A DNA stretch of 64,000 nt from Petaurus breviceps papuanus. Its lineage: Eukaryota > Chordata > Mammalia > Diprotodontia > Petauridae. Below are positions 42,592 to 53,444 of this stretch, piece after piece. The position numbers and the translations under genes are program-made. The notes under the pieces were generated by a model. It ran no database searches, was not told where the DNA came from, and saw nothing but the letters and a program-made list of their open reading frames with translations. Numbering within the stretch: the first letter of the stretch is position 1; each line of letters starts with the position of its first letter. The stretch covers positions 3,970,148 through 4,034,147 of the forward strand of contig JAMXIF010001178.1 in NCBI GenBank assembly GCA_028583685.1. The letters are read 5' to 3'.

Positions 42592-42988
42592 CTGATGGTA
42601 TGGTCTAGTAGAAGAACCCTGGATTGCAGTTAGGACCTGTATTCAAATCCTGACTCTGTTACTTGCTCCCTTTAGGACAATGGGCTAAAATGTGAATCAT
42701 TTCCCCTTTTTGTATCCCTTGTTCTTCCTCAGTAAAATGAGATGATTGGATTAAATGAGCTCTGAAGTGCTTTCCAGTGTTAAATTCTATGGCCCCGGGG
42801 GCTATAAGCCAGGGTCCGGGAATTGTCTCTCAATTAAGAAGCCCCAGTCCCTGCCCTCAAAGAACTAACAGTCTGTGTAATTAACAGCACCCAGTAGATT
42901 ACAGCTCAGATATGATCATGTATGTAAAGCATTTTGCAGGCCTCAAAGCACTATAGAAATGTCAGCTAACATCATCATCATTATTATT
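42592..42988 (+). repeat. MIR-like SINEs around an L2 3' end
   Basis: Sense MIR-like at 42592-42792, antisense L2 at 42836-42885 (TCCCTGCCCTCAAAGAACTA), and MIR tail at 42913-42988 (GTAAAGCATTTTGCAGGCCT). Confidence 0.65.
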
Positions 42989-43285
42989 CCATGAAGTATA
43001 ATGGGGCTTAATAGTTTCCAAGGGCTAAAAATAATAAGTAGAGATAATTTGATTTCTGAGTCCTGGCAGTTGGCATGAATGGAAATTGAGGGGGGGAACC
43101 CTATAATCAGTCTACCCCCATAATGGATGTGAGTGTGGGTCACCATCCCATGTGTTCCATCCATGCTAATTTAAAAGGAATGACCTCAGTATAGACTGCT
43201 CCAGCAAACCAGGTGTGGGGAGACCCAGCCTGCAGGCCAGAAGGGATCAGAAACCTCACTGACCAGAGGAATGTTTTCTTTCTAG

Positions 43286-43384
43286 AAAATGGGAATGACA
43301 GAAGATGACAAAAGAAATTGCTGCTTGCTAGAAATTCAGGAAACAGAAGCCAAATACTACAGGACTCTTGAAGATATTGAAAAG
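43286..43384 (+). CDS. VAV2: VAV2 exon: start of the DH domain
   Basis: A 99-nt exon in phase 0 on both sides encodes 33 residues from [10 protein letters not shown] to TLEDIEK. The acceptor is TTTCTTTCTAG and the donor GTAAGG. It carries conserved region 1 of the Dbl-homology domain ([14 protein letters not shown]), whose invariant glutamate contacts switch I of the bound GTPase in this family. An open frame runs on past the donor into the intron for about 43 codons, but the added residues resemble nothing in Vav proteins, so the exon ends at 43384. Residues here appear identical to the human protein as recalled. Confidence 0.95.
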
Positions 43385-43534
43385 GTAAGGGACATTTTTC
43401 TGGCCGTTTTTAAAGGGCCATTGAGATGGTACCAAGAGAAGAAACCAAAAGGTTTCCCAGAGGCTGTAGCCTGTGTTTTAAATTTTGACAGGTTAACACC
43501 ATTGTTTGAATGAGAAGGAGTATGGGGTTGGGGT

Positions 43535-43700
43535 CAGTGGTCCACTTCCAGTTTCATCTCCAGCCCTGACTGTGTGTGACCCCAGACAAATCACTTTAAT
43601 CTGACCAAGCCTGAGTCTTGCCTTCTATAAAAATAGGGATCATATTGGCACTACTTCCCTCATAGTGTTATAGCAAGGAAGATACTTTGCTAATCTTAAA
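43535..43700 (+). repeat. MIR-like CORE-SINE
   Basis: Sense: GACCCCAGACAAATCACTTT and CCTCATAGTGTTATAGCAAG. Confidence 0.6.
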
Positions 43701-43719
43701 GTTAGCAAGGACCATGTTG

Positions 43720-44160
43720 CACAGATCTTCAAAAGCCAAATAGGAGTTTGTATTTTATTCATGGGGCAATAGGGAACCTCTGGAGTTTAATGAGGAAAGC
43801 AGTGACGTGGTCAGATCTGTACTTGGGGGGAGGGGAATCATATTAATAGTTGTGTGGAGATGGATTGGAATGGAGAAACCCTTGATGCAGGGAGAGTTGA
43901 GGTGAATGATGAAAAGGGCCTGAAGTAAGGAGGTGATTGAGTGAAGAAGTATTGGATTTGAGGTACTTGGGGGTAGAAAGAAGATTTATGTGGGGTAAGG
44001 GAGATATCTGATCAAAGGTCCTACTGAAAGTTATGAACCTGGAAGCCTGGAAGAATGGCAGTACTCCTAGAGAGAAAGGGGAAAGTTCAATAGGATGATG
44101 GGTTGGGAGTGAAGGTGAGATGATGAGCTCTGTTTTGGACTTGTTGAGTTTGAGGTTTCT
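43720..44160 (-). repeat. L2 LINE
   Basis: Antisense: GTTTGTATTTTATTCATGGG, GACGTGGTCAGATCTGTACT, TTTTGGACTTGTTGAGTTTG. Confidence 0.75.
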
Positions 44161-44170
44161 GAAGACCTTT

Positions 44171-44355
44171 CTCTTTCTCTTTTTTTTTTTGTTTGTTTGT
44201 TTTTTGGAGGGAGAAGGCAGGGCAATTTGGGTTAAGTGACTTGCCCAAGGTCACACAGCCAGTTTTTTGTGTTGTGTCTGAGGCCAGATTTTAACTTAGG
44301 TCCTCCTGACTCCAGGGCCGGCACTCTATTCACTGTACCACCTAGCTGCCCCTCA
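44171..44355 (-). repeat. SINE-A with 10-bp TSD
   Basis: Antisense copy with T/TTTG tail. GAAGACCTTT flanks it at 44161-44170 and 44356-44365. Confidence 0.92.
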
Positions 44356-44394
44356 GAAGACCTTTTTCTCCCTATACTATATAAGAAGTATAGG

Positions 44395-44535
44395 TATCCT
44401 TATTCCCACTTTACGAATGGAGAAATTGAGGCACAGAAAAAGTGAAGTGACTTGCCCAGGAACAGAGAGTTAAAAAGTGTTTCAGAAATGATTCAGACCT
44501 GTCTCTCCTGACTCACCACCATTGTTTCCATTATA
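44395..44535 (-). repeat. MIR-like CORE-SINE
   Basis: Antisense: CTTTACGAATGGAGAAATTG then AGTGACTTGCCCAGGAAC. Confidence 0.7.
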
Positions 44536-44844
44536 GCAGTCCCGTTCTCGGAGCCCCAATCCCGCAATCCCACAGCTGAAATTTAAACCCAAATTCCTCA
44601 ACACTCACCATCCCTGGATTTACAAGTCTTGGACTGCTACCCTGAAGGCCTAAGCAGTCCCTGTAGTTAAAAGATGTATTTCCAGAAGGTATCAGAAAAG
44701 CTTTATCAGTCAATGCTAAGACCATACTTAGTATATCTTTTGTATCTCCTTACTTTTGTTTATTCCTGAGACCCTACTTTGTATATCCTTTGTTATCAAG
44801 TTCCATGTTCCCCCCTCTCCCAACCCTGCTTTCTATATCTTTTC

Positions 44845-44986
44845 TATCTACTTAGTTGTGTGCATGTTTTTTTTTTTCTCAGATAGAATGTAAGCTCCTT
44901 GAGGGCAGGGACTATTTCATCTTTGTCTTGTATCCCAGTCACTTAGCACATAGTAGCATTAATAAATGTTTGTCAGTTGATTGACT
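44845..44986 (+). repeat. L2 LINE 3' end
   Basis: Sense: TAAGCTCCTTGAGGGCAGGG, CTTAGCACATAGTAGCATTA. Confidence 0.85.
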
Positions 44987-44989
44987 GAA

Positions 44990-45240
44990 GTGGCTTTCCC
45001 TGTGCTGTACCCAAAATGTGAACTCTGGATCCAAGGAACTTATACCTTGGTTGGGGAAGAAAGATTTACATACATCAAACAGCAGCCTACGCTATGCTGT
45101 GTGGTCGGGTACCTGATGGCATGGTTCAGACTGATTTCATGTGCCAGAGGAGGTCAGAGCAAGGGAAGGCATATTGAAGGAGATAGGACTTGAACTGGGT
45201 TCTAGTCTAAGAAGGTATTACAAGTCTGGGAAGCTCGGCA
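44990..45240 (-). repeat. Decayed L2
   Basis: Weak antisense L2 words (CCAAGGAACTTATACCTTGG). Low certainty. Confidence 0.4.
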
Positions 45241-45244
45241 TTCA

Positions 45245-45995
45245 TATGTAGCCTTATCAGAATAAAAAAGCATTCCCTATTCAGAGGAGGCATGTGAATT
45301 TGCCACATCTAACAAGTCATGTATGTGTCTAAGAAACAGAAAACCAGGTGGCATTTTCCTTGCACTTTTATCAAGACCAACTTTTAGTTACTGGATAGCT
45401 TTTGGTTTTGTGGGTATTTTTTTTTAACATGGTAGAGTAGGCAAGCTTGTCATAGAAACTAATTGGATTAAAGTAATATTTCACTGCCTGCATTCCCGGC
45501 TTGGAAATTGGAATCACTGAATGCTGATTATACTGACTTGTGAAGGGAAGCTTTTCTTTCAGCAGCCAGTGATATCATCCAGGCACTATTTCCCTCCCCA
45601 TCTTCGCCTTCCTGAATTCAAACCCCACAGTGACTCCATTGATTGGTCACCCGATGCTTCCTTTTCCAAACATTTACCTTGCTCGTCTGGGGTGGGGAGG
45701 AAAACAAGCATGCTGGCTCCATTTGATTTAGGATGCTTCATTGCCTGCTCTGTGTTTGTTTTTGGAAGTCAATTAGAGCCCGAGGTTCAGATCAGAGCAG
45801 GAATATGACAACTGCTTTAGGATAGACATAAGGGGTTTTCAGACCTTGTCTTGGTGAGATCTTGGGACGGTCCTGTCTACGAACTGATGCCCAGCAATGC
45901 TTCCTCAATCTAGTACTGGCAGGCTCCTTTTCATTGGTTTACAGATTTTGAATGTCATATTGAAGCCAGAGGCAGGAATTTTCTTTTTTTCTTAG
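45245..45995. other. VAV2 intron, repeat-poor
   Basis: About 750 bases with no nameable repeat. Confidence 0.4.
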
Positions 45996-45997
45996 AG

Positions 45998-46092
45998 CAG
46001 GGAAGTGCCATGGTCAGAATTGTGCATTACAAAGCTTACTCTGACAATTATGGAAAAGGTAGATCAGGAGAGAGAAGATATGGAGGCAGGGA
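45998..46092 (-). repeat. L2 LINE fragment
   Basis: Antisense: CATGGTCAGAATTGTGCATT then GGAGAGAGAAGATATGGAGG. Confidence 0.6.
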
Positions 46093-46121
46093 AACCTTTT
46101 GGTCTAGGAAAGAAGAGAAAA

Positions 46122-46647
46122 AAGAAAGGGTGGGATAGAGGACTAGATTTGGAGTCAAGGCACCTGGGATTTGGTCCTGGCTTTACCACTGACCAACTAA
46201 TTTGAACACATTACTTTCCCTCTGTGGGCCTCAGTTTCCTTGTTTGTTAAATGGGAACAATGATACGTCAGTTTGGTACTTATTAAGCTTTTACTGTGTG
46301 CAAAGCACAGGTAAGTGATGGAGATACAAAGAAAAATAATGTCGTCTCATTCTTTAAGGCACTGATGTTTAATGTGGGCCTAGGTACAAAAGTTAGGTGC
46401 TACAGTGGGTAGAGCTCTAGATTGGAATCAGGAAGGCCAGAGTTTTTAAATCTAGTCTCACACACGTAAGAACTTCATGACCCAGAAGAAATCACTTAAC
46501 CTCTGTCTGCCTCAGTTTCCTCATCTGTAAATGGGGATAGTAACAACATCTACCTCACTGGGTTGTCGTGAAGATCAAATTACATATTTGTAAAGTGATT
46601 TGTAAAACTAAAAGTGATATACAATTGTTTTTATTATTATCATTACT
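46122..46647 (+). repeat. MIR-like SINEs with an L2 fragment between
   Basis: Sense MIR-like at 46122-46266, antisense L2 at 46268-46333 (TTTTACTGTGTGCAAAGCAC), then a near full-length sense MIR at 46388-46647 (CTACCTCACTGGGTTGTCGT). Confidence 0.75.
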
Positions 46648-46775
46648 TTTCAAATAGGGGTGGGGACCTGTGATTTCATTGATGAAGGGAATTACTCTTA
46701 GGTGAGGAAATGGCTCTCATCAATACAAATGAAGACCTTCTTTGCAACTCATAGTCTTAAAGAGTTGCCTGGAGT

Positions 46776-46975
46776 GGAGGGGTCAAACTCCTGGTTAGGG
46801 GGATTACAAAGAGCCCACAAAACTCTTTAATATAGCCTGAATAAGATTAAAATGTAATTGGGAAATATTTAACAAAACAAAAATGCAGTGGAATATACAT
46901 GATGTTAATTTGTGGTTTTCTAAGTCACTCTGAAGCCCTTAGACATCTGTTTCCTATTGAGTTTGATACCAAAGG
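46776..46975 (-). mobile_element. hAT-like mini transposon (copy 4)
   Basis: Ends GGAGGGGTCAAACTCC and GAGTTTGATACC. Body TTAATTTGTGGTTTTCTAAG matches copy 1 at 4498 in the same orientation. Confidence 0.75.
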
Positions 46976-46976
46976 C

Positions 46977-47240
46977 CTACAGTACTGAGACTGTTACTTC
47001 CCTAGGATCACACAACTAGAGGCTGGCACTGAAGTCTGTTCTTCCTGGATCCCAGACCAGTTCTCTATCCACTATACACCCTGCCTCTTGCTACAATCCA
47101 GGCAATACATTCTCCTTATGTCTGCCTGCCTCCCACATCTTCTGTGAGGATGGTATAAGATAATGTCCAGAGAGCCCTTAGTAAACTGATAAGACAGTGT
47201 GCATCAGCTATACTCCCACCATAGGTCTCATGGCTGCCAG
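46977..47240. repeat. MIR-like fragments
   Basis: Antisense core at 46977-47090 (GGATCACACAACTAGAGGCT) and a weak sense tail at 47140-47240. Confidence 0.5.
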
Positions 47241-47277
47241 AAGGTTCAAATAAGACAATGTCAAGTCAGCAAGACTT

Positions 47278-48205
47278 GACAAATATTTATTTATTAAACA
47301 TCTACTGTGTGCCTGGCACTGTGCTAAGTACTAGAGAAACAAGAAAGGGGGGGAAAAAACCAGTCCCTAGCATCAGAGAGCTTATAATCTAATAGGGAAG
47401 GGGGAATACAACATGCAAAAAACTGTACAAAGAAGATATATAATGGAGAAAATCTTAGAGAGAAGATGCTAACATTAAAAGGTATCCCTTGCTGCAGAAG
47501 GGGGAATTTTAGCTGAAGCTTGAAAGAAACCAGCAAAGGTGAGGAGCCAGATCATTCTGGGCATGGGAGTCAGTCAGTGAAAATGCTTGGATTCAGGAGA
47601 TAGGGATGTCTTACGTGAGGAATTGAAAGCCTGTGTCACTGGGTTACATAGTATGTGGGGTAGAGTTAGGTATAATAAGAGTGGAAAAGGTAGGAAAGAG
47701 CCAGGTTATAAAGGGCTTTAAGCGCCAAACAGAGGATTTTATACTCAATCCTAAAAGTAACAGGGAACCACTGAAGTTGATTGAGTGGGGGGTTGCAGAG
47801 GTGGGAGACATGATCAGACCTGTGCGTTATAGAAAGATAACTTTGTGAGGGGTGAGGGGATAAGTGCCTGTACCAGGGCAGGTGAACAGGTGGTCACAGC
47901 ATCAGAGGAAAGGAGGCGGCGGCATGTATGGGAGTTGTTACAAAGGCAGAATCAGCAGGAATTGGCCATTGATTGGATATAGGGGTTGGGAAAGAGTTCG
48001 GATTGGAGGGCAATACCTCTATTATGATTCTGGATGATTAGGAAGATGCTGGTGCTCTCAGCAGTAATGGGGACATTGTGGGGAGGGGAAGGGAAGTCTG
48101 GTTCAGTTTTAGATGTGTTGAGTTTAAACTTTGTATGGGATGTCCAGTTCAAGGTATTAGAGATACTTGGAAGTGTGAAGCTGGAGGTCAGGAGAGAGGA
48201 GTTAG
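47278..48205 (-). repeat. L2 LINE, about 0.93 kb
   Basis: Antisense: ATTAAACATCTACTGTGTGC, AGGTTATAAAGGGCTTTAAG, CATGATCAGACCTGTGCGTT, ATGGGATGTCCAGTTCAAGG. Confidence 0.85.
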
Positions 48206-48329
48206 CAGGTGATCCCTAACGTTCTTTCCAGTCCTAAATTCCATACTTCCAAGGGGAATAGACAGGGAGTGCCACAGGAAGCCAGGGCAAAAGTGAGAGC
48301 ACTCTCCGTTCCTGGAATATCCAGCTTTC

Positions 48330-48468
48330 CTATCTTGGCCCTTAGAAAGCTGTCTGGAGCCTCAGTTTAAGTGTTACCTTCCCCCACAACCTAAAAATCA
48401 GTCCTCCCTTCTCAGATTGTCTTAGAGCGCTTTGAATTTGTCCTTTGTGCCTATCACATACTTAAAAA
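48330..48468 (+). repeat. L2 LINE fragment
   Basis: Sense: TCAGTTTAAGTGTTACCTTC, CCTTTGTGCCTATCACATAC. Confidence 0.55.
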
Positions 48469-48474
48469 TTTTTT

Positions 48475-49085
48475 TTACTCATTTTATTTTTAATTTATGG
48501 AATAAAACAAGCATTTTAATAATGTAGTATAATAAGAAAGATGATTGCGCATTAAACTGCTAACCTATTATGGATAAATTGCTATTTCCTATAAATATAA
48601 AATAAAGTTATCCTGTATCTTTTTCCTTTTTCCCCTTCACCCTCTCCCCAGAGATGGTTATCATCAGACACAAATGTGTGTGTATGTATGTATCTGTAAA
48701 ATCATTCTATACATACTTCTATTTATCAGTTTTTTCTCTGAATGCAGGTAGTGCCTTCCTTCATATGTCCTTTGTAGTTAATTGTGGTATTTATAATAGT
48801 CAAAAATGACTTACTCAAAGTTGTTTTTAAAAGACTATCACTCTTCAGATTAGAGGAGGGGATATCCTGCGGGATTGCTATTTTAAGGCTGTGGGTAGGG
48901 GAAAAATGGGGAGAAAATTTGTAACTCAAAATCTGGTAGAAATGAATGATGTAAATCAGAAGTTAATAAAGCATTTGAAAAAGAAAAGACTATCGCTCTT
49001 ACTGTATACCACATTCTCTTGGTTCTGCTCACTTCACTCTTCATTATTTTAGGCAAGTCTGTCCATGTTTTTCTAAGATATTATA
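48475..49085 (-). repeat. L1 LINE 3' end, split by a younger L1 end
   Basis: Antisense L1: TAATTTATGGAATAAAACAA, CTATTTATCAGTTTTTTCTC at 48475-48845, continuing at 49001 (GGTTCTGCTCACTTCACTCT). Confidence 0.75.
48846..48983 (+). mobile_element. 138-bp L1 3' end with 17-bp TSD
   Basis: Very short 5'-truncated L1: ATGGGGAGAAAATTTGTAAC, then AATGAATGATGTAAATC and an A-rich end. AAAAGACTATCACTCTT (48829-48845) and AAAAGACTATCGCTCTT (48984-49000) flank it. Its end matches the L1 end at about 16230-16319. Confidence 0.9.
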
Positions 49086-49197
49086 TATAAAATATACATA
49101 TATTTTTCAATTTTATAAATTATTGGCTTCTTTTGCTATTACATTCCCATACTTATGTGTAGAATATAATTATTTGGCAATTATTTTCCCTTTTCTT

Positions 49198-49335
49198 TTT
49201 ACTTGTATCCACAGTGTGCCTGGCACATAGTAGGCTCTTTATATAATACTTGTTTATTGAGAGATTGATGGCATGTGTTGCAAGAAAACATAATACCTGC
49301 CCTCAAGGAATTTAACTGTCAGTGGGGGTCTGACT
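49198..49335. repeat. L2 3' ends, sense then antisense
   Basis: Sense at 49198-49262 (CAGTGTGCCTGGCACATAGT), antisense at 49275-49335 (CCTGCCCTCAAGGAATTTAA). Confidence 0.65.
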
Positions 49336-49537
49336 GAGGGCCTTTAACATTGTTCATTGAACTGAATAAATGCTCATTGAACTGAATTAAATTGAGTCTC
49401 ACATGCAAACTGACCTTGAGCTCCAATTCTCCTTAACCTTCTTCTTCCTGATAGAGGCAGAGGGAAAGGAAATTGCCTCCTTTATCCCTTTGAGGTGGCA
49501 TTCACTTCCCCATACTCTGTGGTCTTCTCTCTTTCAG

Positions 49538-49606
49538 AACTACATGAATCCTCTGAAGCTGGTGCTGAGCCCTCTGGACATGACAGCCATCTTTATCAAC
49601 CTGGAG
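49538..49606 (+). CDS. VAV2: VAV2 exon: DH domain, second segment
   Basis: A 69-nt phase 0 exon encodes 23 residues from NYMNPLKLVL to AIFINLE. The acceptor is TTCTCTCTTTCAG and the donor GTAAGA. This is the DH stretch between helices 1 and 2 that packs against the conserved core. Against recalled human VAV2 ([23 protein letters not shown]) it has five conservative or mild changes: S to N, R to K, A to L, A to T and V to I. That is the most of any exon here relative to length. The acidic, micro and first DH exons are nearly unchanged. Confidence 0.95.
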
Positions 49607-49851
49607 GTAAGAGCCTCAAAGAGGATGTGCTTCTTCTTTCCAAGCCTTTGACCTTATGGACCCACTGGCTCTCACCTTATGAAGATGACCTGGAGTATTA
49701 CTGGTGCCCAGTGCTCCTGGCACATTAATACCTAGATCAGATGCGTGGCACTATAATCCCAAAGATGATTTCCTAGTGATCCCTGGGTTTTGCTGCTAGA
49801 GACTCATTGCTTCTGTCTCTCTAACAATTTCTTTTTTTGAAAGGCAGTCAG

Positions 49852-50019
49852 CAGGGAGCGGCTAGGTGGCTCAGTGAATAGAATACCAGCCCTGGAATCA
49901 GGAGGACCTGAGTTCAAAGTTGGCCTTAGATACTTTACACAAAACCTAGCCATGTGACCTTGGGCAAGTCACTTAACCCCAGTTGCCCTCCAAAAAGCAA
50001 ACAAACAAACAAAACAAAA
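49852..50019 (+). repeat. SINE-A with 14-bp TSD
   Basis: Sense copy GGGAGCGGCTAGGTGGCTCA with (AAAC)n tail. TGAAAGGCAGTCAG flanks it at 49838-49851 and 50020-50033. Confidence 0.93.
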
Positions 50020-50124
50020 TGAAAGGCAGTCAGACATAGTCTATCCATGTCTACGAAGTAGACCTAATCCTTCCTGTCTCACCCAGGGCTTATGTGAGAA
50101 CATACAAGGAAAGGATGAGACACA

Positions 50125-50315
50125 GCATCTTTTAAGGTATAAAAAGCTAGCCTCTTAGTCAAGAAGGCTTGTCTTCAAATCTTGCCTCTGACATTGGTTT
50201 TATGACCCTTGGCAAGTCACAACTTTTCAGTACACCAGGCAACGAAGGTGTCACCCTGCACTGGTAAAGTAAGTTTCTTAGATGGAGCTCCTGACAATGG
50301 GAGAAATCACAGGTT
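50125..50315 (+). repeat. CORE-SINE, variant tail
   Basis: Sense: AAATCTTGCCTCTGACATTG, GACCCTTGGCAAGTCACAAC, then the tail with CACCCTGCACTGGTAAAGTA. Confidence 0.6.
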
Positions 50316-50319
50316 TTGC

Positions 50320-50677
50320 TTTTGGAAAAGTAGTATTAGAAAGGGTAAAAAAACATGATAGGACTTTGAGTCCTTTGGAAAAGAGGAGCTGTGAGAATTT
50401 GAAGGAATATAAAGGAAGTCTGTGACCAACAGGAGCTTCCTTAATAGCCAGAGATAGACATTTCTCTGCATTTTTGGAGGAAGTGGTTTACAGGTGTACA
50501 CCCATGGAGCTTCACATAAACATAATTACTATAGGGAAGTGAGAAATAATTGGGCCCAGTGTCTCAGAACACATACATCAGTGGAGTTTCTCAGAAAACA
50601 TATGCCAGATTTGTAGCTCAGCTATTCCGCACTTGCTGCAGTAGCCAGGGGATGTGAACAGCTGATGCACTACGTGG
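50320..50677. other. VAV2 intron, no feature recognised
   Basis: No nameable repeat. Confidence 0.35.
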
Positions 50678-50682
50678 ATCTC

Positions 50683-51859
50683 TGTAATGAAATGCCAAAA
50701 GAAAGGCAACTTCCCAGGTTCAAAATACCAGCATAGGTGCTCTCCATTTTATTGAGTAACAAACCCAGAACAGAGAAGATCAAAACATGACATCATTCAA
50801 AATACAGCATTTACTAAGTGTGATTAAATAATCTCCAAGTACTACCCCACCCCAGGATCTTCCAATCATTCAATCAATTACAAAGTCCCTGTTCTAAATA
50901 CTTCTCCACCCCTAGGCTATACCTTAATTAAGTCCACCACAAAGCCCCTCTTCTCAAATGGAGATTAGTTTCCAAACATAAGGTCAAAAGTTCCCCACCC
51001 CTGGATCACAATTGAATCTACCCCAGAGTTACATCAAGTTTAAACACAGCACTTAATACCCAAATGGAGGTCTTTTCTTCATCTTGACAGGAGGCAAGTT
51101 CTCAGCAATCCTAGTTCCTGGGGAGACAAGGCTTAGCAAGGCCATAAGATACATTGCCAGTCCCTTCATGAATTTATCCTCTGTCTGTAGAACAGTCCTA
51201 GAACCCCTGAACACATTAGCAAAGCCCTCTCCCAGGATTTCTGTAAACATACAACAAGAAAATCCTTCTTCAGGGCTTCTGAACCAACAGAAAGGCTCCC
51301 AGACCCCTGCAACAACAGCACTGTCCTTCACCAGTGGACAGTATTCATTCTGTCTGCAGGACAGTCTCCAGACCCCTGCAACAACAGCACTGTCCTTCAC
51401 CAGTGGACAGTATTCACTCTCTGTCTGCAGGACAGTCTCAGGGCTTCTTAGCGAACAGCCAGGTTCCAGGACTTCTTCAACAAAAGGACTGTCTTTCACC
51501 AGTGGACAAATCTGGCAAAACAACATCAAAACAGACAGACAAAGTACCAGCAAAACAGCCATGTCTCCAGTCCTTGGCAGCTCAGGGGGCAGGTCTCAAA
51601 AGTCCAGGGCAATTCAAAGCGGCCACCAGCAATTCTCTTAGTCTCTCTCTCTCCACGAGGTGCTGCTTCCAAAAAAAAATCTTCCGCCTCTCTCTAGTGT
51701 CTCTCCAAATCTACATCACCAGCTCCTCCCAGTTCAGGACTTTCTTTTCACATCAACAAGCCCATCCCACAGGTGGGATTAACAAACTCTGGGTTTTAAC
51801 ACAATCAATTTGAAAACCAAGCCAATACAGGGGAATCTTTAATTGCCATTACTATCACA
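50683..51859 (-). mobile_element. Solo LTR (endogenous-retrovirus-like), 1177 bp
   Basis: Fossil solo LTR. On the minus strand it starts TGTGATAGTAATGG and ends CATTTCATTACA. The 5-bp duplication ATCTC flanks it at 50678-50682 and 51860-51864, so both ends look intact. AATAAA lies near the 3' end. A tandem repeat with a 69-bp period sits at 51312-51510. The LTR sense strand holds an open frame at 51053-51562 (169 codons). It is about 97 percent identical by eye to 5641-6578. The 5-bp TSD fits class I or class III retrovirus-like elements; the family is not named. Confidence 0.85.
51312..51510. repeat. Tandem repeat inside the solo LTR
   Basis: ACAACAGCACTGTCCTTCAC recurs at 51312 and 51381 (69 bp apart), with a diverged third start at 51480 (ACAAAAGGACTGTCTTTCAC). 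Confidence 0.9.
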
Positions 51860-51864
51860 ATCTC

Positions 51865-52378
51865 CTGCTCGGGCTTCCCTCTTTCTCATTGGCCCTAGGA
51901 GGCAAAGAACATCTGGGCTTTATCTCTCCAAGTGAGAGCCTGGCCACCAAGACCTGCAGCTCCTCCCACTCCCCATCATGCACACTCATTGAGGTAAGGA
52001 CAGTGGGAGATGGTGCCTGTCTTGAGTTCTGCCTGGAAGCACATAGTGGGCCTTATAGGAAACAGGGATGGCCTTTACAATCCACTGTCCAGAAATCCAG
52101 TTTATACTTAAGCAAGAGCCTTTTATCAGTCCACTGCTCTGTCCTTCATTGAGAAAGGGCTTGGGAGGGGCCACACTATAAATATAGTAAGGAGCATTTC
52201 CAGTCTGGTGTCATACGCTTGAATCCAGTGACACTGGCCTCCTGCTGTTCTCAAACATGACACTCCATCTCCTAACTCCATTAGACTTAGGGATAGGTGA
52301 ACAGTCTGGGAATAAACAAGTGATAGAGAGCAGAGTCAGGTTTAACTCCAGACATTTTCAGGGGCTGTTTTCCATGCC
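51865..52378. other. VAV2 intron, no feature recognised
   Basis: No nameable repeat apart from L2-like words near 52220-52280. Confidence 0.35.
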
Positions 52379-52379
52379 C

Positions 52380-52655
52380 CACACACTCTCTTTCTTTGTT
52401 TCTACCTCCTGGCTTCCTTCAAGTCTCAGCTAAAGTCCTACCCTCTGAAAGAAGCCTTTCCCGATCCCCCTGTTGATTATCTCCACTTTATTCTGGCTGT
52501 ATCCCATTTGTCCTTAATTGTTTGCATGTTGTCTCCCCATTGGACTATGAGCTCTTGGAGGGCAAGAACTGTCTTTTTCCTTTTTTTTTGTTCCCAGCAC
52601 TTAACACAGTGCCTGGCACTTAGTAGGTATTTGATAAATGCTAGTTAAGTGACTG
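52380..52655 (+). repeat. L2 LINE 3' end
   Basis: Sense: AAAGAAGCCTTTCCCGATCC, CATTGGACTATGAGCTCTTG, CAGTGCCTGGCACTTAGTAG. Among the best-kept L2 ends here. Confidence 0.9.
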
Positions 52656-52666
52656 ACAGCAGAGAA

Positions 52667-52893
52667 CTAGCCTGGGAGTCAGAAGGACCTAGATTCAGGT
52701 CTCTCCTCTGACACAGGATAACTTAATGATCCTGGTTAAGTTAGCCTCTCAGTGCCTCAGGGAACTTTAGGCAGCTCTCTGAGATTATAAATTATGGAGG
52801 AGGTGCCAGCCTGCATTGGCAGAAAGAATTCCCTTATCCAGGAGTTAGTTCCTGCTATCAATGAAATCCCAGGTCTAGTCCCTGATCCCTATC
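52667..52893 (+). repeat. CORE-SINE, variant tail
   Basis: Sense: GCCTGGGAGTCAGAAGGACC, then the tail CCAGCCTGCATTGGCAGAAA and AATGAAATCCCAGGTCTAGT. Confidence 0.65.
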
Positions 52894-52894
52894 C

Positions 52895-53400
52895 CATGAA
52901 CAAGGCACAATGCTAAATGCTGGGGGATACGAAGGTAAATTAGACTCAGTTCCTACTCTCAGAGAGTTTGCATTATAAGTGGTGGTAGAGTTTAATATAA
53001 TAATATTTATCACATATATGCATATATCATAAATTATATTTTATTATACATGACAATTGCATATAAAATATATAATAATTATACATAGAATAACATATAA
53101 TAAATAATTATGTTATCAAGAAGAGTAAAATGAATGCAAAGGAAAAATCCCAGCAGAGTACTATGAGGAATTTGATGGAGGGTAAGATCACCTTGAGGTG
53201 ATCTTTGTGCGATGATGCACTAGGTTAGGCACTGGGGATACACAGTACATATTTAATAAGTACTTGTTCAATTGAATTGAACTTTCCAATGTGGGCATAT
53301 TTACAAGGGATGTGTGGGAAGGCTTCAGGCTTCACAGAGGAAGTTTATCAAGGATAGATGGATGTCAAGCTCAGAGACAAGATTTCAAACTCATCTTGAA
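52895..53400 (-). repeat. L2 LINE pieces with an AT-rich stretch
   Basis: Antisense L2 at 52895-52990 (ATGCTGGGGGATACGAAGGT), TA-rich 52998-53115, then decayed L2 at 53117-53400. Confidence 0.6.
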
Positions 53401-53444
53401 AACCAAGTTGACTAATACATCCATTTTTTAAAGTCAGATAATAT

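Noticed and set aside
43385-43513. Continuation of the DH exon into the intron
   Set aside because: The open frame reads past 43384, but a consensus donor lies there and the added residues are unlike any Vav protein.
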